Shown here one piece after another: positions 1 to 6,391 of a stretch of DNA of 13,752 nt. Both the position numbers and the translations under genes were made by a program. How positions within the stretch are numbered: position 1 is the stretch's first letter; each line of letters begins with the position of its first letter. The notes beneath the pieces are model-generated. The model saw nothing but the letters and a program-made list of their open reading frames with translations. It ran no database searches and was not told where the DNA came from. The stretch comes from JAUVXY01 sp964392345 (GTDB lineage: Bacteria; Actinomycetota; Humimicrobiia; Humimicrobiales; Humimicrobiaceae): the NCBI GenBank assembly GCA_964392345.1, contig CAYMPQ010000047.1:1-13752 (forward strand), in the 5' to 3' direction.

Positions 1-2
1 GT

Positions 3-665
3 AAGGAAAATAGCTACTCTGCTGTAGCTTTTTCATGCTGGCCAAAACTTATGCCCATAAAGGAAATGGTAGGTTGCTTGGTTAACTCCATGCTTAATAG
101 TGATGGAATCGTTGCTGGATGTGAAGCAGATGTTTTAGGCACAATTTCGATGATGGTTTTAAGATTGTTGACAAAAAAACCTGTAGCGATTATGGATTTA
201 CCTAAATTTGATGATAAAGATGATTCTCTGCTCCTCTGGCATTGTGGGTCAGCTCCCTTTGAAATGGCAAATAGTAAAGGAGTTACATGTGATAAACACT
301 ACTTTGCTGACTACGATGAGAGCATAAAAAACTGTGGACCAATTACTGATATAATATTTGCTCCCGGGGATGTTACAGTGTTTAGACTTACAGGAGAATC
401 GGACTATTTTTATTACTTTACAGGTAAAGTTTTTAATGATAATAAAAAATCATTTAACGGGAGCCGGGGTTGGGTAAATGGCCTTAGGCTTTACGATGAG
501 GCTATCGCATCAATAGATCTTGCTAATACAATACTTACAAATGGGATTCCCCACCATTTCCCAATGGTTTTAGCGAATGTAGGAAAATATCTGGAAGAAT
601 TTGCCTACTGGCTTGATCTTAAAAAAATAAAGAGACTGGATTATAAGGATTATTTATATGTTTAA
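3..665 (+). CDS. L-fucose/L-arabinose isomerase-like protein, C-terminal part (partial)
   Basis: The reading frame is open to the left edge: the codons from base 3 to base 50 contain no stop and encode family-like sequence (AVAFSCWPKL), so the ATG at 51 is an internal methionine and the gene begins outside the window. The protein resembles the C-terminal region of the L-fucose isomerase superfamily, metal-dependent aldose-ketose isomerases. Visible marks are CEADVLG (Glu codon 123-125) and MDLPKFDDKDD (first Asp codon 195-197), which correspond to the family's metal-binding Glu and Asp, followed by the LWHCGSAP block. The remainder is the usual C-terminal beta-rich domain. It overlaps the next gene by 8 bp, so the two are probably translationally coupled. 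The substrate is not determined: this family also contains many members distant from true FucI and AraA. The call of superfamily is firm; the specific sugar is not. Confidence 0.85.
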   Translation, partial: KENSYSAVAFSCWPKLMPIKEMVGCLVNSMLNSDGIVAGCEADVLGTISMMVLRLLTKKPVAIMDLPKFDDKDDSLLLWHCGSAPFEMANSKGVTCDKHYFADYDESIKNCGPITDIIFAPGDVTVFRLTGESDYFYYFTGKVFNDNKKSFNGSRGWVNGLRLYDEAIASIDLANTILTNGIPHHFPMVLANVGKYLEEFAYWLDLKKIKRLDYKDYLYV

Positions 666-1824
666 TAGCGCAAGAGAAAAATTTAACTCGGTAATGAGTT
701 TTGACAGTAGGGCTCAAAACATGAAAACTGAATTTGGTTACTGGGCAGAAACTATAAAAAATTGGTTCAAAAGCGGGCTTCCACAAATAGAGGATATTCG
801 ACCCGGTGTCCTGAATGCAGATTTGGTAAGGGGTTCATCACCAATTTATCCAAATGGTGATGAATTAGTAGATAAAAATGTTATGGCCTATTTTAATCTC
901 GATTCTTACCTGGCTAAATTTCCTTTTGATATAAGTCCTGGATTTAAGCATGAGACTTTAGAAGATAACAAAGACTATAGGATATATATCGATAACTATG
1001 GACTGACTCAGAAAGTAACTAAAAGATGTGCATCTATACCTATGGTGATAAATTATCCTATAAAAGATAGGAAGGATTTTTATAAGTATATTGAAAATTA
1101 TAATGGCGATGATTATTCAAGCAGGCTTCCTGAAAATTGGGAAAGCCTGACAAACGAGCTAAAAGATAGGGATTTTCCTATTAGGCTTGGAGGTAATCCA
1201 TTTGGGTTTTCCTTCCTGGGCAGGCATCTTATGGGAGAAATTGCTTTTATGACGACCTTGTATGATGAACCAAAACTGATAAAAGAGCTTAATGGGTTCT
1301 TTCTGGATTTTGTGATTAACTACTGGTCTAAGATTTTAGATAAGGTCGATATTGATTGCATAGTCATCTTAGAAGATATGGCTTATAGATCAGGCTCTTT
1401 TTTATCCAGGGAGATGTTTGAAGAGTTTATGGCTCCTTATTATATAAAATTTATTGATTTCTTGCGGCAATATGGGACTAAAAATATAATTGTTGATTGT
1501 GATGGGCTGATCGAAGAGTTGATTCCATTATGGATCAAAGTGGGAATTACAGGAATCTTTCCAATTGAAGCTGTAAATAACATTGAAAAAATAAGAAAAG
1601 AGTTTCCCCGTCTTCGGCTACTGGGAGGCATAGATAAGAGAGTATTGTTTGAGGGTTCAAATATGGGAGCAATTGACGATGAATTTAAAAAGATTGTCAG
1701 AGTTATGAAAACAGGTGGCTATATTCCTCACATTGACCATGCTGTATCAAAAGATGTTACCTGGAAAAATTTTAAGTACTACAGGAATAAGTTAAATAAT
1801 ATAATCGATAACTTTAAAATATGA
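658..1824 (+). CDS. Uroporphyrinogen decarboxylase (URO-D) superfamily protein, probably not heme biosynthetic
   Basis: A 388-residue protein of the URO-D/MtaA TIM-barrel superfamily, which contains heme-pathway decarboxylases and the methyltransferases that move methyl groups between corrinoid proteins and thiols. Seen: an N-terminal block ending WFKSGLP (about 36-42), LEDMAYRSGSFLSREMFEEF (about 238-257, with E239, D240), VDCDG (279-283), GGIDK (323-327) and PHIDHAVSKDV (H358, D360, H361). The second and fourth blocks match a large group of uncharacterised URO-D-like proteins. The His-X-Cys zinc motif of the MtaA-type methyltransferases is not intact: C281 is present, but Val is two residues before it. 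An AAGGA site at 645-649 lies 8 bases before the ATG, and the gene overlaps the isomerase by 8 bp, so it belongs to that operon rather than to a heme cluster. Its reaction is unknown; a role in decarboxylating or demethylating a sugar derivative is only inference. Confidence 0.88.
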   Translation: MFNSAREKFNSVMSFDSRAQNMKTEFGYWAETIKNWFKSGLPQIEDIRPGVLNADLVRGSSPIYPNGDELVDKNVMAYFNLDSYLAKFPFDISPGFKHETLEDNKDYRIYIDNYGLTQKVTKRCASIPMVINYPIKDRKDFYKYIENYNGDDYSSRLPENWESLTNELKDRDFPIRLGGNPFGFSFLGRHLMGEIAFMTTLYDEPKLIKELNGFFLDFVINYWSKILDKVDIDCIVILEDMAYRSGSFLSREMFEEFMAPYYIKFIDFLRQYGTKNIIVDCDGLIEELIPLWIKVGITGIFPIEAVNNIEKIRKEFPRLRLLGGIDKRVLFEGSNMGAIDDEFKKIVRVMKTGGYIPHIDHAVSKDVTWKNFKYYRNKLNNIIDNFKI

Positions 1825-1843
1825 TCTCTGGATCATGAATAAA

Positions 1844-1884
1844 CTATCGTGATTTTATAATAAACGCATGATAGGCAAGCCTAT
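1844..1884 (+). repeat. Short overlapping inverted repeats in the 1825-1996 intergenic region
   Basis: Two small stems share bases. CTATCGTG (1844-1851) can pair with CATGATAG (1867-1874, one G-U pair), while ATAGGC (1871-1876) can pair with GCCTAT (1879-1884). Only one can form at a time. A third short inverted repeat, ATGATC/GATCAT (1821-1826 and 1831-1836), overlaps the stop codon of the URO-D gene. None is followed by a T tract, so no intrinsic terminator is called; their function, if any, is unknown. Confidence 0.3.
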
Positions 1885-1923
1885 TAACTGATAGATTTTG
1901 TTGGTATCAAAGTTGAAATATTT

Positions 1924-1952
1924 TGGACAAAGGCCATTATATTTGTTAAAAT
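1924..1952 (+). promoter_or_regulatory. Predicted sigma-70-type promoter for the deoR1-aldolase operon
   Basis: TGGACA (1924-1929, 5 of 6 matches to TTGACA) is separated by 17 bp from TAAAAT (1947-1952, 5 of 6 matches to TATAAT). An extended -10 element, TG at 1944-1945, sits directly before it. Transcription would start near 1959, giving a leader of about 38 bases. The -10 lies across the centre of the 32-bp palindrome, a suitable arrangement for repression. A weaker alternative -35 is TTGAAA at 1913-1918. Confidence 0.5.
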
Positions 1953-1967
1953 TTTAACAAATATAAT
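1936..1967. promoter_or_regulatory. Perfect 32-bp palindrome, candidate operator of the adjacent DeoR regulator
   Basis: The half site ATTATATTTGTTAAAA (1936-1951) is followed without a spacer by its exact reverse complement (1952-1967). It is 29 bp before the ATG of a DeoR-family regulator and covers the predicted -10 element. Its dyad symmetry fits binding by a dimeric or tetrameric repressor, so autoregulation by the first DeoR protein is the simplest reading. There is no T tract or G+C-rich stem, which argues against a terminator. Confidence 0.65.
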
Positions 1968-1996
1968 AATTTTTTGTTGATTTATAACTTCTTAAA

Positions 1997-2782
1997 ATGA
2001 ATGCAAGAGAAAGAAGAGAGAAAATAATAGAGTTCGTAAATGAACTTGAAAAAGTTGACATTGGTTTTCTGAAAAGTAAATTTAATGTTTCGGAAATGAC
2101 GATTTACAGGGATCTGCAGAGATTAGAAAGTCAAGGTTATCTAAAAAAAATCATTGGCGGAGCTATAAAAATAAATGATTTTTTGGTACATAGCGAATCC
2201 TCTTTTGCTAAGAGGCTTAAAATTTATAACGAGGAAAAAAAAGCCATAGCAAAAAAGGCAGTAGAGGGCATAAAGGATGGAGATTCAATTATTGTTGATG
2301 CCGGGACCACCAGTTTTTTGCTTGTAAAGGAGATAAATAAAGCTAGCCTGAAAGATTTAACTGTGATAACTAATAATATTATAGCTCAAGTAGAACTTGC
2401 ACAAAATAAAAATGTAAATGTTATTGCAACTGGCGGTACTGTAAGGGATAATTCATTTTCAACGGTAGGCGTCATTGCAGAAAACATATTGGGCGACATA
2501 ATGGTTGACAAAGTTTTTATTACTTCTAAAGGGATATCAAAAGAGGGTAATTTATTGGACCCTGATTTAAACGAGGGAAGAATAAAATGTCTTTTTATCC
2601 AAAGAGCCAGAAAGAGGGTTTTAATTGTAGATAGCAGTAAGTTTGGAATAATAGGTTTTTATATTTTTTCCAATATTTCTAAATTTGATACTGTAATAAC
2701 TGATTCGAATATTAGTGGTGAATATTTAAAAATATTAAATAAAATGAATGTAAAATTAGAAATAGTAAAGGTGGACAAATAA
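1997..2782 (+). CDS. DeoR-family transcriptional regulator 1
   Basis: A full-length (261 aa) DeoR-family repressor. The N-terminal helix-turn-helix is at about 5-56, with the recognition segment SEMTIYRDLQRL (32-43) close to the family's usual TIRRDL pattern and the closing IIGGA at 52-56. The C-terminal sugar-phosphate sensor domain follows, including DGDSIIVDAGTT at about 95-106 and TGGTVRDNS further on. Members normally bind DNA near catabolic genes and release it when a phosphorylated sugar intermediate binds the sensor domain. The start was chosen because the HTH begins just after it; there is no clear Shine-Dalgarno sequence. The stop codon overlaps the start of the aldolase gene (TAATG), so the two are probably translationally coupled. 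The palindrome at 1936-1967 is the likely operator. The inducer is unknown. Confidence 0.92.
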   Translation: MNARERREKIIEFVNELEKVDIGFLKSKFNVSEMTIYRDLQRLESQGYLKKIIGGAIKINDFLVHSESSFAKRLKIYNEEKKAIAKKAVEGIKDGDSIIVDAGTTSFLLVKEINKASLKDLTVITNNIIAQVELAQNKNVNVIATGGTVRDNSFSTVGVIAENILGDIMVDKVFITSKGISKEGNLLDPDLNEGRIKCLFIQRARKRVLIVDSSKFGIIGFYIFSNISKFDTVITDSNISGEYLKILNKMNVKLEIVKVDK

Positions 2783-3612
2783 TGGTAGACATAAAGAACA
2801 TAAGAAAATCAATATGTGATATAGGAAAACTCTTGTATGATAGAGAACTTACAGATTCAAGTGGTGGGAATATCTCTGTAAGAGATGGCGAGAAAATATA
2901 TATTTCTCCCAGAAGGTCTGGGACAGATCATCAGTGGTCTATCAAAGAAGATTCTATAATTGTAACAGATCTATGTAAAATACCTATCATGGGGAAGGCA
3001 GAAAATATATCAAGAGAAGCATCAAGCCATTACTGCATATATCAAAATTTTCCAGATGTGGGTGCAGTGATACATGCACACCCAATACAAATTATGTCTT
3101 TTGGAGCAGCCCATATGGATCTGCCTGCTGTAAGTGAGGGCACAAGAGCTGTACTGGGCGAACAGCCCATAGCAAATATTTCAGAAGCTCTTCCAGGCTC
3201 AGCAGAACAGGGAGAAGCAATTGTTGAAAATTTCAAAAACAGAAGAAAAATAGATCCAGCCGCACCTCTTATATGCAGTCTGCCATTTCATGGTACATTT
3301 GCTGCTGGACCTAACTTAAATGAGACTTTTTTATATACTGAAGTTGCTAATAACTGTGCCAAGATACTAATATACAGGCAGATTATGTTTTCTGGAAATC
3401 CGGATGCTGATTTTTCAATTCACCGCCACTTTACGAAAGAAGAAATTGCGTCTATTGATGCAACAAAAGAAGTGTGCAGCCCTGGATATGTCTACAGGGG
3501 AGCTTTTGGAGATGTAACTACTTATAATGGCAGGCAAAGCGGAGATTTTAAATTTGACAAAAATCTTGTTGAAGAGATAACTGAAAAAATAATTAAGCAG
3601 CTGAAAAAATAA
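2782..3612 (+). CDS. Class II aldolase/adducin family protein (sugar-phosphate aldolase-like)
   Basis: A zinc-dependent class II aldolase-fold protein, related to L-fuculose-1-phosphate and L-rhamnulose-1-phosphate aldolases, which split a ketose 1-phosphate into dihydroxyacetone phosphate and an aldehyde. Seen: the substrate-binding SGGNIS (27-32), SREASSH with the probable catalytic Glu79, the zinc ligands HAH (H98, H100), and the third zinc ligand in FHGTF (H170). All expected catalytic residues are therefore present. At 276 aa it is longer than typical FucA (about 215 aa) and similar in length to RhaD; extra sequence lies between the two zinc-ligand blocks and at the C terminus. An AAAGGTGG site (2767-2774) lies 7 bases before the ATG, which overlaps the DeoR1 stop by one base. 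With the isomerase encoded upstream, it probably forms an isomerase-aldolase route. The exact substrate is open, and other class II members act as epimerases or decarboxylases. Confidence 0.88.
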   Translation: MVDIKNIRKSICDIGKLLYDRELTDSSGGNISVRDGEKIYISPRRSGTDHQWSIKEDSIIVTDLCKIPIMGKAENISREASSHYCIYQNFPDVGAVIHAHPIQIMSFGAAHMDLPAVSEGTRAVLGEQPIANISEALPGSAEQGEAIVENFKNRRKIDPAAPLICSLPFHGTFAAGPNLNETFLYTEVANNCAKILIYRQIMFSGNPDADFSIHRHFTKEEIASIDATKEVCSPGYVYRGAFGDVTTYNGRQSGDFKFDKNLVEEITEKIIKQLKK

Positions 3613-3637
3613 AGGCTTTAATAATAATATTCAAATA

Positions 3638-4414
3638 ATGAGAATACCGGAAAAAAGAAGGATAGAAATAAGAAAACTAATCCGGAAAGAAAAGACAGCA
3701 AGCGTTGAAAGGATTAGTAAATTATTTGGCATCTCGTTTATTACTGCTAGAAGAGATCTTGAGAAATTGCAGGAAGAAGGTTTTCTAAGCAAAGTTCATG
3801 GCGGTGCCATAGACCGTGAAGCACTTGAACCCGAACCTATGTTTGCAGAGCAAGTGAAGTTGTTTACGGAAGAAAAAGCAAGAATTGCTAAAGAAGCAGC
3901 TAAAAGAATAAATGACGGAGATGCCATAATAATAGAATCAGGGTCTACCTGTCTTGGACTTGTAAGGTATTTGATTGACAAGAGGAATTTGAAAATTGCA
4001 ACGGCAGGTATACCAATTGCCAATGAACTATGGAAATTGCTAAAAATAAAAAAAGACCTTGAAGTTAGTGTATGTGGTGGGATAATGAGACCAGGGTCAA
4101 GCATATATGTTGGTCCGCACGCGATTAGTTTTTTTGAAGAAATAAATGTGGACAAAGCCTTCATTAGTGCAACAGCTATTTCTTTAGATAAGGGGATTTC
4201 CACGGCAACTCAATATGATGCTGAACTTACAAAATCTGTAGCGGGAAGTGCAAGAGAGGTAATATTACTTAGCGATAGTTCCAAATTTGAAACATATTCT
4301 TATATAAATGTTATGCCTATTAAAAAGTTAGATGAAATTATAACGGATAATAAAATTAGCCCTGATATACTAAAAAAAATTAAGAAAATCGGGGTAAAAA
4401 TAACTTTAGTATAA
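3638..4414 (+). CDS. DeoR-family transcriptional regulator 2
   Basis: A second full-length (258 aa) DeoR-family regulator, clearly different in sequence from the first. The winged HTH covers about 5-57, with the recognition segment SFITARRDLEKL (33-44) and VHGGA at 53-57. The sensor domain includes NDGDAIIIESGSTCL and VCGGIMRPGSS, the family's phosphate-binding loops. It starts 25 bp after the aldolase gene, in the same direction, and probably lies in the same transcript. No Shine-Dalgarno sequence lies at normal spacing: the nearest, AAAGG at 3611-3615, is 22 bases before the ATG, so translation may be weak or depend on coupling. The start is supported by the position of the HTH. Two DeoR proteins in one locus suggest two effectors or two target promoters. 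Confidence 0.92.
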   Translation: MRIPEKRRIEIRKLIRKEKTASVERISKLFGISFITARRDLEKLQEEGFLSKVHGGAIDREALEPEPMFAEQVKLFTEEKARIAKEAAKRINDGDAIIIESGSTCLGLVRYLIDKRNLKIATAGIPIANELWKLLKIKKDLEVSVCGGIMRPGSSIYVGPHAISFFEEINVDKAFISATAISLDKGISTATQYDAELTKSVAGSAREVILLSDSSKFETYSYINVMPIKKLDEIITDNKISPDILKKIKKIGVKITLV

Positions 4415-4465
4415 TTTTTAAAACTTTAAATTCTTAAACGCAACACTTAAGATATAAAGGCTATA

Positions 4466-5305
4466 ATGATATCTGGTTCTAAAGATCATAAAATTGCGAA
4501 AGCGGTTCAGTTCCATGATATTAATTTTTGGACTGGAGAAAATTTTCTCTCTAAAAGACTTACTATAAGTGACAGCAGCTTGAAAAAAATATTAAAAGAA
4601 AGAAAAAGTAAGTTTAATATTGTTGGCACGACTGTTACCCATTTTATCTCTCTCTTTTATTATCCAAAAGAAGGAAATGATGCTGTAGCCAAGCTAGTGT
4701 CCACTATCAGCAAAGAAGTATCTGGCGTAAATGGTGCGTTGGTTATGGAGCAGGATTATTTTGCTCATCCAGATAACTTTGGGGAAGGACTAAGGAAAAG
4801 ATATAAGCAAGGTTTTAGATTGCTTAGACTTTTTCCTAAATCTCACAAGTATCCTTATGACAGCAGGTGTTTCAGGGAATTTTACGAAGTGCTAGATTAT
4901 TATAAATTTCCAGTAATGATTAGCTTAGATGAAATAGATGTAACAGGAAATAAAAATATAGAATGGGAAAAAATATTAGAAATAGCAGAAACCTATAAAA
5001 ATTTGCCAATCATAATAGATGGCGGTAATTCAAAGGAGCTTATGTATAATAGTTATTTAATGGTACTTCTTAGAAATAGCTCAAATGTTTACGTGGATAC
5101 CCATAACCTGTTTGCAATAAATCAGATTGAAGATTTGTCGCAAATAGCTGGCTCAGATAGACTTATATTTGATTCTTATTTTCCATATTGCAGTACTATT
5201 TTACCCGTAGAAAGAATACGCAACTCTTCGCTTGGTGAAGTTGAAATAGAGAACATAGCAAATTTAAACATAAGAAGAATATTTAAGAATATAAAAATAA
5301 GTTGA
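4466..5305 (+). CDS. Amidohydrolase-fold protein lacking the metal-binding residues (probable pseudoenzyme)
   Basis: A 279-residue protein that I place in the amidohydrolase_2 (COG2159-like) family by order of blocks and similarity to the next gene. Compared with that neighbour, RLFPKSHKYPYDSR (121-134) matches its KIHPAWHLCYPTDSR. The segment around 149-156 matches its strand-5 block, IIIDGG (182-187) its LAHAGG, and SDRLIFDSYFPY (230-241) its SERLLFGTDMPW. At every metal-ligand position the residue is changed: the HxH motif reads H17-D-I19, the strand-5 His is about L154, the strand-6 His is G186 and the strand-8 Asp is Y238. The frame is intact, so this is not a decayed gene. It may be a regulatory or structural partner of the paralogue encoded 91 bp downstream, or bind substrate without metal. 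An AAAGG site at 4456-4460 supports the start. Family is likely; function is unknown. Confidence 0.75.
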   Translation: MISGSKDHKIAKAVQFHDINFWTGENFLSKRLTISDSSLKKILKERKSKFNIVGTTVTHFISLFYYPKEGNDAVAKLVSTISKEVSGVNGALVMEQDYFAHPDNFGEGLRKRYKQGFRLLRLFPKSHKYPYDSRCFREFYEVLDYYKFPVMISLDEIDVTGNKNIEWEKILEIAETYKNLPIIIDGGNSKELMYNSYLMVLLRNSSNVYVDTHNLFAINQIEDLSQIAGSDRLIFDSYFPYCSTILPVERIRNSSLGEVEIENIANLNIRRIFKNIKIS

Positions 5306-5396
5306 CTTTTTAAAGAATAATTTAGCCTGTAAAATTTTTGCTATTTAAGTTATGTAGATTTATAGTTTGTTTATTTTAAAAGGTTTTAAGAAAATT

Positions 5397-6203
5397 ATGA
5401 AATTCAACGAAAACAAAATCTTAAAAAATTATACAATAATTGATTCACATGTACATTTAGGCTATCTTGCAAATCTAAACATGCCTTCTAACAGCGAGGA
5501 TAATATCATAAACCTTTTAAAAGATTGTGGGGTTAAAAAAGCTATTTGTGCTCACCACGCAGCTCTCTCAACGGTAGAATTTGGCACTGGGAAACTATTT
5601 GAATCTCTTTCCAGGTACAAAGGTTTTTTATATGGCTACTTAGTTTTTAATCCTAATTTTGCTGAGATATCACTGGACACAATTAGAGAATATATAGGCA
5701 GAGAAGAAATAGTTGGCGTAAAAATACATCCTGCATGGCATCTTTGTTATCCTACTGATTCAAGGTACGATAAATTTTGGAAGTTTGTAGAAGAGGAAAA
5801 TATAGTGGTATTAACGCATAGCTGGAATCCTAATGTTCCTAATAAAGCTCAAAAGTTTTCTGATCCATTCTTATTTGAAAATATTGTAAAAAAATATCCA
5901 GATTTAAAGCTTATACTAGCGCATGCGGGGGGAAGGGGACAGTATTTATACAAGGTGATTGATTTACTTAAAAAATACCAAAATTTATATGTGGATTTTG
6001 CCGGTGATTTATTCGAGCCGGGGATTATAGAGAGATATGTAAATAGTGTAGGCTCGGAAAGGTTGTTATTTGGTACTGATATGCCCTGGGTTGATGCCAG
6101 GTACCATGTAATAAATGTTTTGGACAGTGGTATAGCTAATAAAGATAAGAAAAATATATTTGGACTTAACGCATCTAGATTATTTAGTATTAAAGCTATA
6201 TAG
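5397..6203 (+). CDS. Amidohydrolase family protein (metal-dependent TIM-barrel hydrolase)
   Basis: A complete amidohydrolase_2 / COG2159-type TIM-barrel hydrolase of 268 aa from the chosen start. Metal ligands are all visible: HVH (H18, H20), KIHP (K109, H111), strand-5 H141 in LTHS, strand-6 H176 in LAHAGG, and strand-8 D228 in FGTDMPW. Characterised relatives hydrolyse lactones or amides, or decarboxylate; related COG3618 proteins include sugar lactonases such as fuconolactonase, so a lactonase role in sugar breakdown is plausible but unproven. The start is uncertain. A TTG at 5367 would add ten residues (MFILKGFKKI); I prefer the ATG at 5397 because the HxH motif then lies about 18 residues in, as usual. 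AAAAGG at 5378-5383 is 13 bases before this ATG, somewhat far. It follows its degenerate paralogue, which suggests the two act together. Confidence 0.85.
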   Translation: MKFNENKILKNYTIIDSHVHLGYLANLNMPSNSEDNIINLLKDCGVKKAICAHHAALSTVEFGTGKLFESLSRYKGFLYGYLVFNPNFAEISLDTIREYIGREEIVGVKIHPAWHLCYPTDSRYDKFWKFVEEENIVVLTHSWNPNVPNKAQKFSDPFLFENIVKKYPDLKLILAHAGGRGQYLYKVIDLLKKYQNLYVDFAGDLFEPGIIERYVNSVGSERLLFGTDMPWVDARYHVINVLDSGIANKDKKNIFGLNASRLFSIKAI

Positions 6204-6222
6204 ATTTTTAAGTTGGGGAAAA

Positions 6223-6291
6223 ATGAAAAAAATTAACAGAATTTTTAAAAAAATGTTGACTTTCAAAATAATTTTTGCTATATTTTTGTAA
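6223..6291 (+). CDS. Possible small ORF, 22 residues, basic then hydrophobic
   Basis: An ATG at 6223 opens a 22-codon frame ending at TAA 6289-6291. GGGG (6215-6218) lies 4 bases before it. The peptide begins MKKINRIFKKML and continues into the hydrophobic FKIIFAIFL, the pattern of a signal peptide or a small membrane peptide. It could be a real small protein, the remnant of a lost secreted protein, or chance in an A-rich stretch. The predicted promoter of the transporter operon lies inside the same bases, so both readings cannot be equally important. No family is recognised. Confidence 0.25.
   Translation: MKKINRIFKKMLTFKIIFAIFL
6256..6284 (+). promoter_or_regulatory. Predicted sigma-70-type promoter for the sugar ABC transporter operon
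   Basis: TTGACT (6256-6261, 5 of 6 matches to consensus) is followed after 17 bp by TATATT (6279-6284, 5 of 6). TG at 6276-6277 forms an extended -10. Transcription would start near 6291, leaving a leader of about 100 bases before the ATPase gene. An 8-bp palindrome, AAACGTTT (6299-6306), lies just after the predicted start and could be part of an operator. The transporter may thus be transcribed separately from the catabolic genes as well as by read-through. Confidence 0.6.
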
Positions 6292-6391
6292 ATTAGAGAA
6301 ACGTTTTTTTGTCTTTAAGGGTTAGTAAAATTTGTGTTAGCACCAATTTTTTATAGCTGTAATTATTGTATAATTTAAGTTAATAACCATT

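Noticed and set aside
3796..4203. A 135-codon - strand frame within the second DeoR gene
   Set aside because: It is fully antisense to a gene with intact DeoR motifs and shows no domain pattern.
4462..4467. TATAAT overlapping the start codon at 4466 as a promoter
   Set aside because: No -35 at proper spacing (CGCAAC there), and a transcript from it would begin inside the coding region.
5302..5335. TTGACT with TAAAAT as a promoter for the intact amidohydrolase gene
   Set aside because: The spacer is 22 bp, too long for a sigma-70-type promoter; kept only as a repeated block in the findings.
6369..6374. TATAAT 18 bases before the ABC ATPase start codon as a -10 element
   Set aside because: No acceptable -35 lies at 16-18 bp, and the TTGACT-17-TATATT pair upstream is much better.
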